This document shows positions 7,990-17,035 of a DNA stretch of 64,000 bases, piece after piece; position 1 is the first letter of the stretch; the number at the start of each line of letters is the position of its first letter. This stretch comes from Azotobacter vinelandii CA. Lineage in GTDB: Bacteria; Pseudomonadota; Gammaproteobacteria; Pseudomonadales; Pseudomonadaceae. Below the pieces are notes generated by a model that was not told the DNA's origin, did no database searches, and worked only from the letters and a program-made list of their open reading frames with translations. The stretch lies in NCBI RefSeq assembly GCF_000380335.1, contig NC_021149.1, positions 3,214,501-3,278,500 on the forward strand, given 5' to 3'. Made by a program: the position numbers and the translations under genes.

Positions 7990-9309
7990 TCAAAGCAACG
8001 GCAGACTGTAGGTGAGCATCAGGCGATTCTCGTCCAGGTCGCGGCCATCGTTGCCACGGGTCGCGGCATTGAGCCAGGCGAGGCCGACGCCCTTGAGCGG
8101 GCCGCTCTGCACCGCGTAGTCGATGCGGAAGTTGCGTTCCCACTCCTTGTTGTCGCTGCCGGCGGCGTCGATGTCGTCGCCGCTGAAGTAGATCAGCTTG
8201 GTCTTCAACCCCGGCACGCCGATCGCCGCGAAGTCGTAGGCGTAGCCGGCCACCCAGGTGTTCTCGCCGGCGCTGGCGAACTTGCCGATCTGGCCGTTGG
8301 TGATCAGATGCAGGGTGCGCCCGCTCCCCAGGTTGATGTGCGGGAAGTCGCTGTCGCCACTGACCTTCTGGTAGCCGAGGCTCAGCGCGTGACCGGCCAG
8401 GCTGTAGGTGAACATCGCACTCCACAGGTTGTTGTCGACCTCGCCGCTGCTGCCGTCGGCGCCGCTGCTGACATAGCCCTCGGCACGTCCGGAGGCGCTC
8501 TCGTTCTTGCCGTCGGAGTCGCTGTAGAAGTAGCGCAGGTCGGTCTTCAGCGAACCCACCGGCAGCTTCCAGTCGTGCACCAGGCCGAAGAAGTGCTGTT
8601 TGTAGAAGTCGCGCAGGTTGCCGTAGTAGTACTGCAGCAGGAGGTCCTTGGTGGCCTTGTAGTCGGCGCCGGCGAAGTAGAACTCGTTGCTGAACTGCGC
8701 CCTGCTGCCGCTGTTGGCGCCGCCGATGGACAGGCCGTGGCTGTCGCCGGAGTTACGCTCGGTCGAGTGTTCGATCTTGCCGGCGGTCAGGCTCAGGTTG
8801 TCGATCTCGTTGGAAGTGATCTGCGCGCCATGGAACAGTTGCGGCAGCAGGCGGCCGTCGTTGTAGACCAGCACCGGCATCTTCGGCAGCAGGGTGCCGA
8901 GGCGCGCCTCGGTCTTGGAGAAGCGCAGTTTGCCGGTCACGCCAACGCGGCCGAAGTCGGTCTTGCCCTTGCCGTTGCTTTCCAGCGGGAACATGCCGCC
9001 CGGGGTGCGTTCGATGTCCGCCTTGCCGGAGCGGCCGCCGCCGTCGAGGCGGATGGCGTGCATGGCCAGCACGTCGAGGCCGAAGCCGACCGGACCCTCG
9101 GTGAAGCCGGACTTGTAGTCGAGGAAGAACGCCTGGCCCCACTCCTCGGAGCGCGGCGCGTCCTGGTTGCGGACGTCCTGGTTGATGTAGAAGTTCTTGA
9201 GGCTCAGCGTGGCCTTGCTGTCCTCGATGAAGCCGGCGGCACCGGCCTGGCCGAAGGGCAAAAGGCCCAGGCAGGAAAGCGTCAAACCGCCGCGCCGGCG
9301 TTCGCTCAT
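7990..9309 (-). CDS. OprD-family outer-membrane porin
   Basis: 439 residues, usual for the family. Signal peptide 1-24 (ends GQAGA), then the OprD N-terminal signature AGFIEDSKATLSLKNFYINQD and the C-terminal strand ending in YSLPLL. Beta-barrel, substrate-specific uptake. It lies downstream of ttdB in the same direction with only 131 bp between, so it may serve tartrate or another dicarboxylate; that substrate is inferred from position. The start ATG 9309 has an AGAAGG box and an adjacent AACAACAA motif. Confidence 0.9.
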   Translation of the reverse strand: MSERRRGGLTLSCLGLLPFGQAGAAGFIEDSKATLSLKNFYINQDVRNQDAPRSEEWGQAFFLDYKSGFTEGPVGFGLDVLAMHAIRLDGGGRSGKADIERTPGGMFPLESNGKGKTDFGRVGVTGKLRFSKTEARLGTLLPKMPVLVYNDGRLLPQLFHGAQITSNEIDNLSLTAGKIEHSTERNSGDSHGLSIGGANSGSRAQFSNEFYFAGADYKATKDLLLQYYYGNLRDFYKQHFFGLVHDWKLPVGSLKTDLRYFYSDSDGKNESASGRAEGYVSSGADGSSGEVDNNLWSAMFTYSLAGHALSLGYQKVSGDSDFPHINLGSGRTLHLITNGQIGKFASAGENTWVAGYAYDFAAIGVPGLKTKLIYFSGDDIDAAGSDNKEWERNFRIDYAVQSGPLKGVGLAWLNAATRGNDGRDLDENRLMLTYSLPLL

Positions 9310-9323
9310 GGAGAAGCACCTTC

Positions 9324-9331
9324 TTGTTGTT
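9324..9331 (-). promoter_or_regulatory. AACAACAA Hfq/Crc-like (CA) motif at the oprD start
   Basis: Reads AACAACAA on the minus strand, overlapping the ribosome binding site of the porin at 9309. AAnAANAA motifs at this place are known targets of Hfq/Crc catabolite repression in Pseudomonas. Confidence 0.55.
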
Positions 9332-9440
9332 GTGTGGGTGTGTCGCGAGGCGCGAGAGAACGCGGACGATGCCCGCCTGGCCGTGGTCGGCGGCGCGCCG
9401 GCGTCCGGGCGGCGTCCCTGCCGCGGCGGGCGTCGGCCGG

Positions 9441-10049
9441 TTACTTGATGAAGCGGACCTGGCTGCAGATCTTCTCGATCACCGGGCCCTTCTTGTCGTT
9501 GAAGCGGGCCTTGTTCTGCTCGAACAGGTTGTTGCCCTTGGTATCGATGGAGATGATCAGCGGGCCGAACTCGCGGACCCGGTTCACCCACAGGGTTTCC
9601 GGCATGCCGAGATCCTGCCATTCGGCCCGCTCGATCTCTTCTACCTTGGTCGCGGCGAGCACCGCGCAGCCGCCGGGGAAGACCGCATGGACCGCCTTGT
9701 TCTCCAGGCAGCCGGCGGTGGTTTCCGGCCCCATGCCACCCTTGCCGACGATCAGTTTGACGCCGGTTTCTTCGATGAACTGCTTCTCGAACTTCTCCAT
9801 GCGCATGCTGGTGGTCGGGCCGATGGAAACCATCTCGAAGCTGCCGTCGTCCTTCTTGCGCACGATCGGGCCGGCGTGGAAGATCGCCCCGCCACGCAGA
9901 TCGACCGGCAATTCCCGCTTCAGCTCGATCAGCCGGCGGTGCGCCACGTCGCGGCAGGTCACCAGCCGGCCGGTCAGGTAGACCACGTCGCCGACGTTCA
10001 GGGCCGCGAGATCTTCGTCCTTGATCGGGGTCGTGAGGATCTTTTTCAC
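9441..10049 (-). CDS. ttdB: L(+)-tartrate dehydratase beta subunit
   Basis: 202 residues with the C-terminal class I fumarase/tartrate dehydratase domain ([19 protein letters not shown], later [13 protein letters not shown] and GKGGM). With TtdA it dehydrates L-tartrate to oxaloacetate. The start is GTG (10049), preceded by AAGGAG at 7 nt, and overlaps the ttdA stop (GTGA). Separate alpha and beta subunits are typical of TtdAB; a two-subunit fumarase is the alternative, less likely given the alpha-subunit sequence. Confidence 0.88.
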   Translation of the reverse strand: MKKILTTPIKDEDLAALNVGDVVYLTGRLVTCRDVAHRRLIELKRELPVDLRGGAIFHAGPIVRKKDDGSFEMVSIGPTTSMRMEKFEKQFIEETGVKLIVGKGGMGPETTAGCLENKAVHAVFPGGCAVLAATKVEEIERAEWQDLGMPETLWVNRVREFGPLIISIDTKGNNLFEQNKARFNDKKGPVIEKICSQVRFIK

Positions 10050-10945
10050 AGTACTACTCCTTCATGGGAGAGGATGTCGTAGGACAGGTCGGCGTTGATG
10101 CGGATCTTGCCGCGACGGTGGGCCCAGCAGCCGGTGGAGACCGCCACGCCGATGGTGGAAGGGTGGCGCGCCGAGGACTCGATGTTGACGCCCATCACGC
10201 TGCTGTTGCCGGTCAGCCCCTGCGGACCGATGCCGATCTCGTTGAGTCCCGCTTCGAGGAGCTTTTCCATCTTCGCGGCGTTCTCGTTGGGGTGGCAGGA
10301 GTCCACCGGGCGCAGGATCGCCCGCTTGGAGAGGCGCGCCGCCGTTTCCACCGAGGTCGACACGCCGACCCCGACCAACAGCGGCGGACAGGCGTTCACG
10401 CCGCGGGAGGTGATCACGTCGAAAACAAACTCGGTGACGCCTTCGTAGCCCTGCCCCGGCATCAGCACCTTGGCCGAACCGGGCAGCGTGCAGCCGCCGC
10501 CGGCCATGTAGACGTCGATCAGCGCATAGTCCGCGTCGGGAATGATTTCCCAGTCCAGCCAGGGGATCTTCGAGCCGGTGTTGGTGCCGGTGTTCTTCTC
10601 CTCGAAGGTTTCCACGGCGTTGTGCCGCAGCGGGCCCTTCCGGGTCGCCTCCAGGGTGGCGTTCTGCAGGATGTCTTCCAGTTCGCCCAGGAGCGGGAAC
10701 CTGGCGCCGGCGGAGATGAAGTACTGGATGACCCCGGTGTCCTGGCAACTGGGCCGGTCCAGCTTGTCCGCGGCATCCTGGTTTTCCGCCATCGAGTCGT
10801 AGATGGCGATGGCCAGCGGATTGGTTTCCGCGGCGCGCAACTTTTCCATCTTGCTCTTGACGTCGGTCGGCAAACGCTTGCCGATATAGGCGGTGAACTT
10901 GGCCATGACATCGGTGAGCGACTGTACGGCTAATTCTTTATCCAC
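10046..10945 (-). CDS. ttdA: L(+)-tartrate dehydratase alpha subunit
   Basis: 299 residues, very close in sequence to E. coli TtdA as recalled ([58 protein letters not shown]). The conserved cysteines in CQDTG, NACPP and TGCWAHR suit an oxygen-sensitive 4Fe-4S cluster. The start is GTG at 10945 with GAGGAT upstream. It is followed by ttdB and preceded by a dicarboxylate carrier gene in the same direction, giving a tartrate uptake and dehydration operon feeding oxaloacetate. Confidence 0.9.
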   Translation of the reverse strand: MDKELAVQSLTDVMAKFTAYIGKRLPTDVKSKMEKLRAAETNPLAIAIYDSMAENQDAADKLDRPSCQDTGVIQYFISAGARFPLLGELEDILQNATLEATRKGPLRHNAVETFEEKNTGTNTGSKIPWLDWEIIPDADYALIDVYMAGGGCTLPGSAKVLMPGQGYEGVTEFVFDVITSRGVNACPPLLVGVGVSTSVETAARLSKRAILRPVDSCHPNENAAKMEKLLEAGLNEIGIGPQGLTGNSSVMGVNIESSARHPSTIGVAVSTGCWAHRRGKIRINADLSYDILSHEGVVL

Positions 10946-11025
10946 GTTGTTTATCCTCAGCAGGTCGATGCGTACCCAACTTCCGAGGCCGTTTTCAATT
11001 GGCCCGGAATATTCGGCTCGTTACA

Positions 11026-12351
11026 TCAGGTGAACTTGACTTGAACTTCCGGTTTTTCCGCCTTTACCGGCCGAAGCGCCTCCGGCGCGTCCGCCCGCCC
11101 GTCGAGCACCTGGTCCATCCGCTCCTTGTCGAGCGCTCCCACCCACTTGGCGATCGCCATGGTGCCGACCGCGTTGCCGATGGTGTTGGTGATTGAGCGC
11201 GCCTCGGACATGAAGCGGTCGACGCCGAGCAGCAGCACCATGCCGGCGACCGGAATGTTGCCCAGCGAGGCCAGGGTGGCGGCCAGGGTGATGAAGCCGG
11301 AGCCGGTGACGCCGGCCGACCCCTTCGAGGTCAGCAGCAGCACGCCGAGCACGATCAGTTGGTCGGTCAGCGTCAGCGGCGTGTTGGTCGCCTGGGCGAT
11401 GAAGACGGCGGCCATGGTGTAGTAGATGCACTGGCCATCGGGGTTGAAGGTCAGCCCGGAGGGGATCACCAGCCCGACCACGGGTTTGGAGACGCCGACG
11501 TTCTCCAGCTTGTTCATCAGTTGCGGCACCACCGACTCCGAGGAACTGGTGCCCAGCACGGTGAACAGCTCGTCCTTGAGGTACTTGAGGAATTTCCACA
11601 GGCTGAAGCCGGACAGTCGGGCGATGCTGCCGAGGACGATCGTCACGAACAGGAAGCAGGTCAGGTACATGGTGCCCATCAGCTTGCCGAGCGAGACGAT
11701 CGAGCCCAGGCCGTACTTGCCGACCGTGAAGGCCATCGCCCCGCAGGCGGCGAGCGGCGCCACGCGCATGATCATGCCGACGATGTGGAACATGCCGTGG
11801 GAGAACGCCTCCAGCACGTCGACCACCGGCCTGGCGCGCGGCCCCATGTGCGACAGCGCGATGCCGAACAGGGTCGAGAACAGCAGGATCTGCAGGATCT
11901 CGTTCTTGGCGAAGGCGTCGGTGACGCTGGCGGGAATGATGTGCAGCAGGAAGTCGGTGAAGCCGCCCGAGCCGCTCGCCGCGCCGGCCGTGTAGGCGGC
12001 GATGCTCTTGGTGTCGAGCGTGGCCGGATCGACGTTCATGCCCTGGCCGGGCTGGACGAGGTTGACCACCACCAGGCCCAGGACCAGCGCGAAGGTCGAC
12101 AGGATCTCGAAGTAGATCAGCGCGCGCGCACCGACCCGGCCGAGCTCCTTCATGTTTTCCATCTTGGCGATGCCGAGCACCACGGTGGCGAAGATGATGG
12201 GCGCGAAGACCATCTTGATCAGTTTGATGAAGGCGTCGCCGAGCGGCTTCAGGTCGGCACCGAAGTTCGGCGAATAAATACCGAGCACTATCCCGATAGT
12301 TACGCCGATCAAGACTTGAACATATAGCTTGCCTATAAGTCGCTTGATCAT
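11026..12351 (-). CDS. DctA-type C4-dicarboxylate/H+ symporter, probable tartrate carrier
   Basis: 441 residues of the DAACS (SDF) family: N-terminal helices from [19 protein letters not shown], serine-rich HP1 ([12 protein letters not shown]), TM7 motif [16 protein letters not shown]2 ([13 protein letters not shown]) and TM8 [12 protein letters not shown] with the substrate Arg/Asp. DctA normally has NLDGT in TM7; here NPDGQ, which could alter specificity. It is the first gene of the tartrate unit, where E. coli uses the unrelated TtdT antiporter. Strong GGAGGAG box before ATG 12351. Confidence 0.9.
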   Translation of the reverse strand: MIKRLIGKLYVQVLIGVTIGIVLGIYSPNFGADLKPLGDAFIKLIKMVFAPIIFATVVLGIAKMENMKELGRVGARALIYFEILSTFALVLGLVVVNLVQPGQGMNVDPATLDTKSIAAYTAGAASGSGGFTDFLLHIIPASVTDAFAKNEILQILLFSTLFGIALSHMGPRARPVVDVLEAFSHGMFHIVGMIMRVAPLAACGAMAFTVGKYGLGSIVSLGKLMGTMYLTCFLFVTIVLGSIARLSGFSLWKFLKYLKDELFTVLGTSSSESVVPQLMNKLENVGVSKPVVGLVIPSGLTFNPDGQCIYYTMAAVFIAQATNTPLTLTDQLIVLGVLLLTSKGSAGVTGSGFITLAATLASLGNIPVAGMVLLLGVDRFMSEARSITNTIGNAVGTMAIAKWVGALDKERMDQVLDGRADAPEALRPVKAEKPEVQVKFT

Positions 12352-12363
12352 TTCTCCTCCGAA

Positions 12364-12371
12364 TTATTGTT
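12364..12371 (-). promoter_or_regulatory. AACAATAA Hfq/Crc-like motif before the dctA-type gene
   Basis: Minus-strand AACAATAA, fitting AAnAANAA, about 12 nt upstream of the start codon and next to the GGAGGAG box. Confidence 0.5.
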
Positions 12372-12392
12372 GTAGGTCGAATTTTTATGGGG

Positions 12393-12443
12393 ATCGGAAG
12401 ACCGTTCCGATTGTTCTCGCCAGCGAGGAATCGAACGGTCGAT
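12393..12443. promoter_or_regulatory. Candidate LysR-type operators in the dctA-lysR intergenic region
   Basis: Two dyads: ATCGGAA-N5-TTCCGAT (12393-12411, containing a T-N11-A core) and ATCGA-N4-TCGAT (12430-12443). A third inverted repeat, TTGCCTCG/CGAGGCAA, lies at 12447-12470. They sit between the divergent carrier and regulator genes, where a TtdR-like protein would bind. Confidence 0.5.
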
Positions 12444-12501
12444 GAATTGCCTCGAAGTCATGCGAGGCAACCGACGGAGAAATGGTACTGGTTTTCTGGA
12501 G

Positions 12502-12510
12502 TGATATAAT
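12502..12510 (+). promoter_or_regulatory. Extended -10 promoter of the LysR gene
   Basis: TGATATAAT contains a perfect TATAAT box (12505-12510) preceded by the TGn extension, 39 nt before the start codon at 12549. The -35 region is poor, as is common for extended -10 promoters. Confidence 0.5.
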
Positions 12511-12548
12511 CGACCGAAAGTTAATTCATTATTTTCTTCAAGTTAATT

Positions 12549-13475
12549 ATGAATCCGGTCTCCGAGCTGACCTTCTTCACCCTGCTGGTGCGCCTGGGCA
12601 GCCTCGCGGCCACCGCGCGCGAGCTGAACCTGACGCCGCCGGCGGTCTCGAAGCGGCTGGCGCAACTGGAACGGCGCCTCGGTGTGCGCCTGCTCAACAG
12701 GACCACGCGCAGCATCAGCCTCACCGGCGAAGGCGAGCTCTATCTGCTCAACGCCCAGCGCATCCTCGGCGAGATCGAGGAGATGGAACGCCAGGTGTCG
12801 AGCAGCCGGGCCGCGCCCAAGGGCCTGCTGCGCGTCAATGCCCCGCTCGGCTTCGGCCGCACCTACGTCGGCCCGGCGATCTCCTCGTTCGTCAAGCGCT
12901 ACCCGGATGTGGAGGTGCAACTGCAACTGACGGATCGCCCGATCAACCTGCCGAACGATGCGATCGACGTCGGCATCCGCTTCGGCGAGCTGCCGGACTC
13001 GCGCCTGATCGCCCGCAGGATCGCCTCGAACCGCCGCCTGCTGTGCGCCGCTCCCGCCTACCTGCAGGCCTGCGGACGCCCGGAGACTCCCAAGGACCTG
13101 ATGCGTCACAACTGCATCGTGCTGCGCCAGAACGATGCGGCCTTCGGTGTCTGGCGGCTGAGCCGGGGCAAGCAGAGCGAATCGATCAAGGTGCGCGGCA
13201 GCCTCAGCACCAACGAAGGGGAAGTCGCGCTGAACTGGGCGCTGGACGGCCACGGTATCCTCATGCGGGCCGAATGGGACCTCGCCAAATACCTGCGCAG
13301 CGGGCGGCTGGAGGAAGTGCTGGAGGAATACGAAACCCCGCCGGCGGACATCTACGCCGTCTATCTCGAACGCCTCAACCTGTCCGCCAAGGTGTCCTTT
13401 TTCGTCGATCACCTGCGCGACTTCTTCCAGCGCAGCGTCGACGGGCAGAGCGACAGCCGCTCGCCCTGGCGATGA
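12549..13475 (+). CDS. LysR-type regulator of the tartrate genes
   Basis: 308 residues: N-terminal winged HTH (TLLVRLGSLAATARELNLTPPAVSKRLAQLERRLGVRLLNRTTR region, residues about 8-52) and a type 2 periplasmic-binding effector domain (about 92-295). It is divergent from dctA-ttdA-ttdB, the arrangement of TtdR and ttdAB in E. coli, so it is probably the L-tartrate-responsive activator; the inducer is inferred. Confidence 0.85.
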   Translation: MNPVSELTFFTLLVRLGSLAATARELNLTPPAVSKRLAQLERRLGVRLLNRTTRSISLTGEGELYLLNAQRILGEIEEMERQVSSSRAAPKGLLRVNAPLGFGRTYVGPAISSFVKRYPDVEVQLQLTDRPINLPNDAIDVGIRFGELPDSRLIARRIASNRRLLCAAPAYLQACGRPETPKDLMRHNCIVLRQNDAAFGVWRLSRGKQSESIKVRGSLSTNEGEVALNWALDGHGILMRAEWDLAKYLRSGRLEEVLEEYETPPADIYAVYLERLNLSAKVSFFVDHLRDFFQRSVDGQSDSRSPWR

Positions 13476-13596
13476 ACGGCGGCTCGTTCGGCCAGCGGGG
13501 ACGGGAAACGATGAAATCGGCTACAGTCCCCCCGGAACGCGCCGTCCGCCTGGCGAGCCGGACGGACGCTCGACCCTTCGAACCGGGAGAAAGCAG

Positions 13597-13872
13597 ATGC
13601 CCTTACTGGCTGAGATTCTCAGCGTGCTCGCGCTGCTGCTGGCGCTGGCCACCGTGGTGGGCGTGATCGCCCCGTCGCTGTTCCGCAATCGCAAGACCGG
13701 CGAGGCCCCCAAGCGCCTGTCCCTGCTGGTGTGGGGCTGCATCGCCGTGCTCGTGGCCATGATCCTCGCCGGCAGCCTGGTGCCGCCGCCACCGGCTCCT
13801 CCGGCCAGGAACGGGACGCCGGAGGCCACTTCCGGTCTGCCCCCCGCCGGCGGGCCCTCGCTCCCGGCGTGA
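13597..13872 (+). CDS. Small two-TM membrane protein (91 aa), unknown function
   Basis: ATG 13597 with a GGGAGA box 6 nt upstream. Two hydrophobic helices (about 5-27 and 43-62) flank a basic cytoplasmic loop (FRNRKTGEAPKR), followed by a Pro-rich tail. No family recognised. It lies alone between the LysR gene and the gallate cluster. Confidence 0.55.
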   Translation: MPLLAEILSVLALLLALATVVGVIAPSLFRNRKTGEAPKRLSLLVWGCIAVLVAMILAGSLVPPPPAPPARNGTPEATSGLPPAGGPSLPA

Positions 13873-14181
13873 GCGCCGGGCGATAGCCCGGCGGCCCGCA
13901 CACTCCTTGCCCCGGACGCCGCCGCCTTTCGCGGCCGGCCGAGGCGTTTTCCCCACTCCCCCGCCGACACGCCCGCCACCGGTCCTCCTCGCGCCGGTCC
14001 GGAAACAAGGGCTGCCGGCTTCGCGACGCGGATCTTCCGCAATCGACGCAAACGTCTCCGTCAGAAGCCAAAGCGCTTCCATCGAGCGCCTCATGGGTAC
14101 GGCGAACCGACGACCGGCTGCCGATGCCGAGTCCCCTGTCCGAATGCCCGCCTGAATTTTTCCGCCGCCCCTCTCCGAACT
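13873..14181. other. Intergenic region upstream of galT
   Basis: I see no credible gene here: the open frames are short, GC-driven and lack ribosome binding sites. The first part has GC-rich inverted repeats such as GCGCCGGGC-GATA-GCCCGGCGGC near 13873, possibly a terminator for the small gene before it. Confidence 0.4.
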
Positions 14182-14204
14182 CCTCATAAAAAAAATCGAT
14201 ACCT
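14182..14204 (+). promoter_or_regulatory. Candidate GalR operator upstream of galT
   Basis: CCTCATAA (14182-14189), 9 bp, then ATACCT (14199-14204). The same two blocks with the same spacing occur at 18281-18303 in front of galB. The site is about 135 nt before galT, a normal activator position for a LysR-type protein. Confidence 0.6.
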
Positions 14205-14315
14205 GCTTAAGCACTTCCCAAGCGACGCGCGGGCCAATTCGCTTTAGCGTTCCCAGCCACGTGAAGTACACCACTTCCGCGGCTCGCATCCCCTCGCGAC
14301 GGGGTGCCGACAGAT

Positions 14316-14323
14316 AACAACAA
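14316..14323 (+). promoter_or_regulatory. AACAACAA Hfq/Crc-like motif at the galT start
   Basis: AACAACAA lies just 5' of the GAGG ribosome binding site for galT (ATG 14338), the usual place of a catabolite-activity motif. Confidence 0.55.
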
Positions 14324-14337
14324 TGTGAGGTAGCCGT

Positions 14338-15678
14338 ATGCACACCGACTCGCCCGTAGAAGTCAAACACTGGATAGACGGCCAGCCCCTGTGCCGACGC
14401 CAGTGGCTGATTCTGGCCCTGTGCTTCTTCATCGTCCTGTTCGACGGCATGGATGTGGCCGTGATGGGCTTCATCGCGCCGGCGCTGATGCAGGACTGGC
14501 AATTGTCCAAGGCGGCCTTCGGCCCGGTCATGAGCGCCACCATGGTCGGCCTGGCGCTGGGCGCGCTGGTGGCCGGCCCCTACGCCGACCGTTTCGGACG
14601 CAGGAAGGTCCTGCTGGGCGCCGTGACGGTCTTCGGCATACTCAGCCTGGCCTCCGCCTTCGCGCGAAATCCCTACGAACTGGCGATCCTGCGCTTCCTG
14701 ACCGGTGTCGGCCTGGGCGCAGCCATGCCCAACACCACGACGCTGCTTTCCGAGTACCTGCCCGAGCGCTACCGTTCGCTGCTGATCACGGTCATGTTCA
14801 CCGGCTTCAACCTGGGCTCGGGCGGCGCCGGCTTCGTCGCGGCCTGGGTGATTCCCCAGTACGGCTGGCATGGCGTGCTGCTGGTCGGGGGACTGCTGCC
14901 CCTCGCCCTGCTGCCGCTGCTCTGGCTATTCCTGCCGGAATCGGCACGCTTTCTGGTCGCGAACAACGCACCGGCCGAGCGCATCGCGAAATTGCTCAAC
15001 AAGCTCGGCGGACAATTCGGCCCGGCGACCCGCTTCGTCACCGCCGAGCAACCCGTCCGGCACAAGGCCCCGGTACGCCGGCTGTTTTCGGAACAATACC
15101 GCCTGGGCACCTTCGCCCTGTGGGTCACCTACTTCATGGGCCTGCTGGTGATCTACCTGACGATGGGCTGGCTGCCGACGCTGATCCGCGAGAGCGGCAT
15201 CTCCATCGAGCGCGCGGCCACCGTCACCGGCCTGTTCCAGATCGGCGGGACCGTCGGGGCGATCGCGGTCGGCTGGATCATGGACCGCCACAGCCCCAAC
15301 CGCGTCATCGCGACGGCCTATGCCCTGGGCGGCGCGTTCATCCTGCTGCTCGGCGTCCTGGGACTGGAATCGGAACTGCTGACCGTCGGCGTGCTCGCCG
15401 CCGGGTTCTGCATCAGCGGCGCGCAAACCGGGCTCAACGCCTTCGCCCCCGGCTATTACCCCACCGAATCCCGCGCCACCGGGGTGAGCTGGATGCTGGG
15501 CATCGGCCGCTTCGGCGCCATCTTCGGCGCCATGATCGGCGGCCTGATCCTGAGTCTGGGCCTGGGCTTCGGCCTGATCTTCGGCGCCCTGGCGATCCCC
15601 GCCTTCATCGCGGCGCTGGCGATCCTGCTGAACGGCTACGCCAGCCGCCGCCTGCCGCGGACCGCGCTGGCGCTCTGA
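14338..15678 (+). CDS. galT: Gallate/aromatic-acid MFS transporter
   Basis: 446 residues with 12 predicted helices, aromatic acid:H+ symporter family. Features: LFDGMDVAVMGFIAPAL in TM1 (the acidic DG-D signature) and GPYADRFGRRKVLLG between TM2 and TM3. It is followed 45 bp later by gallate dioxygenase and matches GalT of the P. putida gal cluster in context. A GAGG box lies 8 nt before ATG 14338. Imports gallate across the inner membrane. Confidence 0.88.
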   Translation: MHTDSPVEVKHWIDGQPLCRRQWLILALCFFIVLFDGMDVAVMGFIAPALMQDWQLSKAAFGPVMSATMVGLALGALVAGPYADRFGRRKVLLGAVTVFGILSLASAFARNPYELAILRFLTGVGLGAAMPNTTTLLSEYLPERYRSLLITVMFTGFNLGSGGAGFVAAWVIPQYGWHGVLLVGGLLPLALLPLLWLFLPESARFLVANNAPAERIAKLLNKLGGQFGPATRFVTAEQPVRHKAPVRRLFSEQYRLGTFALWVTYFMGLLVIYLTMGWLPTLIRESGISIERAATVTGLFQIGGTVGAIAVGWIMDRHSPNRVIATAYALGGAFILLLGVLGLESELLTVGVLAAGFCISGAQTGLNAFAPGYYPTESRATGVSWMLGIGRFGAIFGAMIGGLILSLGLGFGLIFGALAIPAFIAALAILLNGYASRRLPRTALAL

Positions 15679-15723
15679 CCCCCTCGATCCAACCACCTTC
15701 GATTCACGAAAAAGGAAATCCTC

Positions 15724-16986
15724 ATGGCACGAATCATTGGCGGCCTCGCCGTCTCCCACACACCGACCATCGGCTTCGCCGTCGACAACGACAAGCAACA
15801 CGACGAAGCCTGGGCGCCGATCTTCAAGAGTTTCGAGCCGGTCTCGGCATGGCTGCGGGAAAAGCGGCCGGACGTCCTGTTCTACATCTTCAACGACCAT
15901 GTGACCTCGTTCTTCTTCAATCACTACGCGGCCTTCAACCTGGGCGTGGACGAGCGCTACGAACCCGCCGACGAAGGGGGCGGCCCGCGCGCCCTGCCGG
16001 CCGTCGAAGGCCATGCCGAGCTGGCCCGGCACATCGGCGCAAGCCTGATGGCCGACGAGTTCGACATGGCGTTCTTCCGCGACAAGCCCCTGGACCACGG
16101 GCTGTTCTCGCCGATGTCGGCGATCCTGCCGCCCGATGCCCGCTCCGGATGGCCGGTGAAGATCGTTCCGCTGCAGGTCGGCGTGCTGCAGTTCCCGATT
16201 CCCAGCGCCGCCCGCTGCTACAAGCTGGGCCAGGCACTGCGCCGGGCCATCGAGAGCTACCCCGAGGATCTGAAGGTGGCGATCGTGTCGACCGGCGGCC
16301 TCTCGCATCAGGTCCACGGCGAGCGGTGCGGCTTCAACGACCCGCAATGGGACGCCCAGTTCGTCGATCTGCTGGTCAACGATCCGGTGCGCCTGACCGA
16401 GCTGACCGTCGCCGAATACGCAGCCCTCGGCGGCGTGGAAGGTGCCGAGGTGATCATGTGGCTGATCATGCGCGGCGCCCTGTCCGCCACGGTGAAGAAG
16501 GTGCACCAGGATTACTACCTGCCGTCGATGACCGGGATCGCCACCCTGATCCTGGAGAATCGGGACCGCGAAGTGCCGGTGGACCTGCATGAGCGCCACC
16601 GTCGGCACATGGACCATCAACTGGCCGGAGCGGACCGGCTCGAAGGCACCTACCCGTTCGACCTGGCGCGCAGCGCCAAGGGCTACCGGCTGAACAAGTT
16701 CCTGCACGGGCTGATCTCGCCCGCCTTCCGCGAGCGCTTCAAGGAAGAGCCGGAAACCCTGTTCGAAGAACACCGGCTCAGCGAGCAGGAGCGCGACATG
16801 CTCCGCCGCCTCGACTGGCGCGCCCTGATCCAGTACGGGGCGAGCTTCTTCGTGCTGGAAAAGCTCGGCGCGGTCGTCGGCGTCTCCAACCTGCACATCT
16901 ATTCGGCCATGCGCGGCCAGTCGCTCGAGGAGTTCCAGAAGACCCGCAACCGGCAGGTCCTCTACTCGGTGGCCGGCAAACGCTGA
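15724..16986 (+). CDS. galA: Gallate dioxygenase
   Basis: 420 residues, the length of P. putida GalA. The LigB-type extradiol fold occupies the N-terminal two thirds (metal ligands probably H12 in LAVSHTP and the His of FNDHVTSFFF), and a LigA-like small domain forms the C-terminus (from about 285: RSAKGYRLNKFLHGL to RRLDWRALIQYGASFFVLEK). It cleaves gallate to 4-oxalomesaconate with Fe(II) and O2. AAGGAAA box before ATG 15724. Transcribed with galT. Confidence 0.92.
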   Translation: MARIIGGLAVSHTPTIGFAVDNDKQHDEAWAPIFKSFEPVSAWLREKRPDVLFYIFNDHVTSFFFNHYAAFNLGVDERYEPADEGGGPRALPAVEGHAELARHIGASLMADEFDMAFFRDKPLDHGLFSPMSAILPPDARSGWPVKIVPLQVGVLQFPIPSAARCYKLGQALRRAIESYPEDLKVAIVSTGGLSHQVHGERCGFNDPQWDAQFVDLLVNDPVRLTELTVAEYAALGGVEGAEVIMWLIMRGALSATVKKVHQDYYLPSMTGIATLILENRDREVPVDLHERHRRHMDHQLAGADRLEGTYPFDLARSAKGYRLNKFLHGLISPAFRERFKEEPETLFEEHRLSEQERDMLRRLDWRALIQYGASFFVLEKLGAVVGVSNLHIYSAMRGQSLEEFQKTRNRQVLYSVAGKR

Positions 16987-17035
16987 TCGACGGCCGGACG
17001 GACTCCCCGCGCCGCTACGGCGGGGGCCGCCGGCT

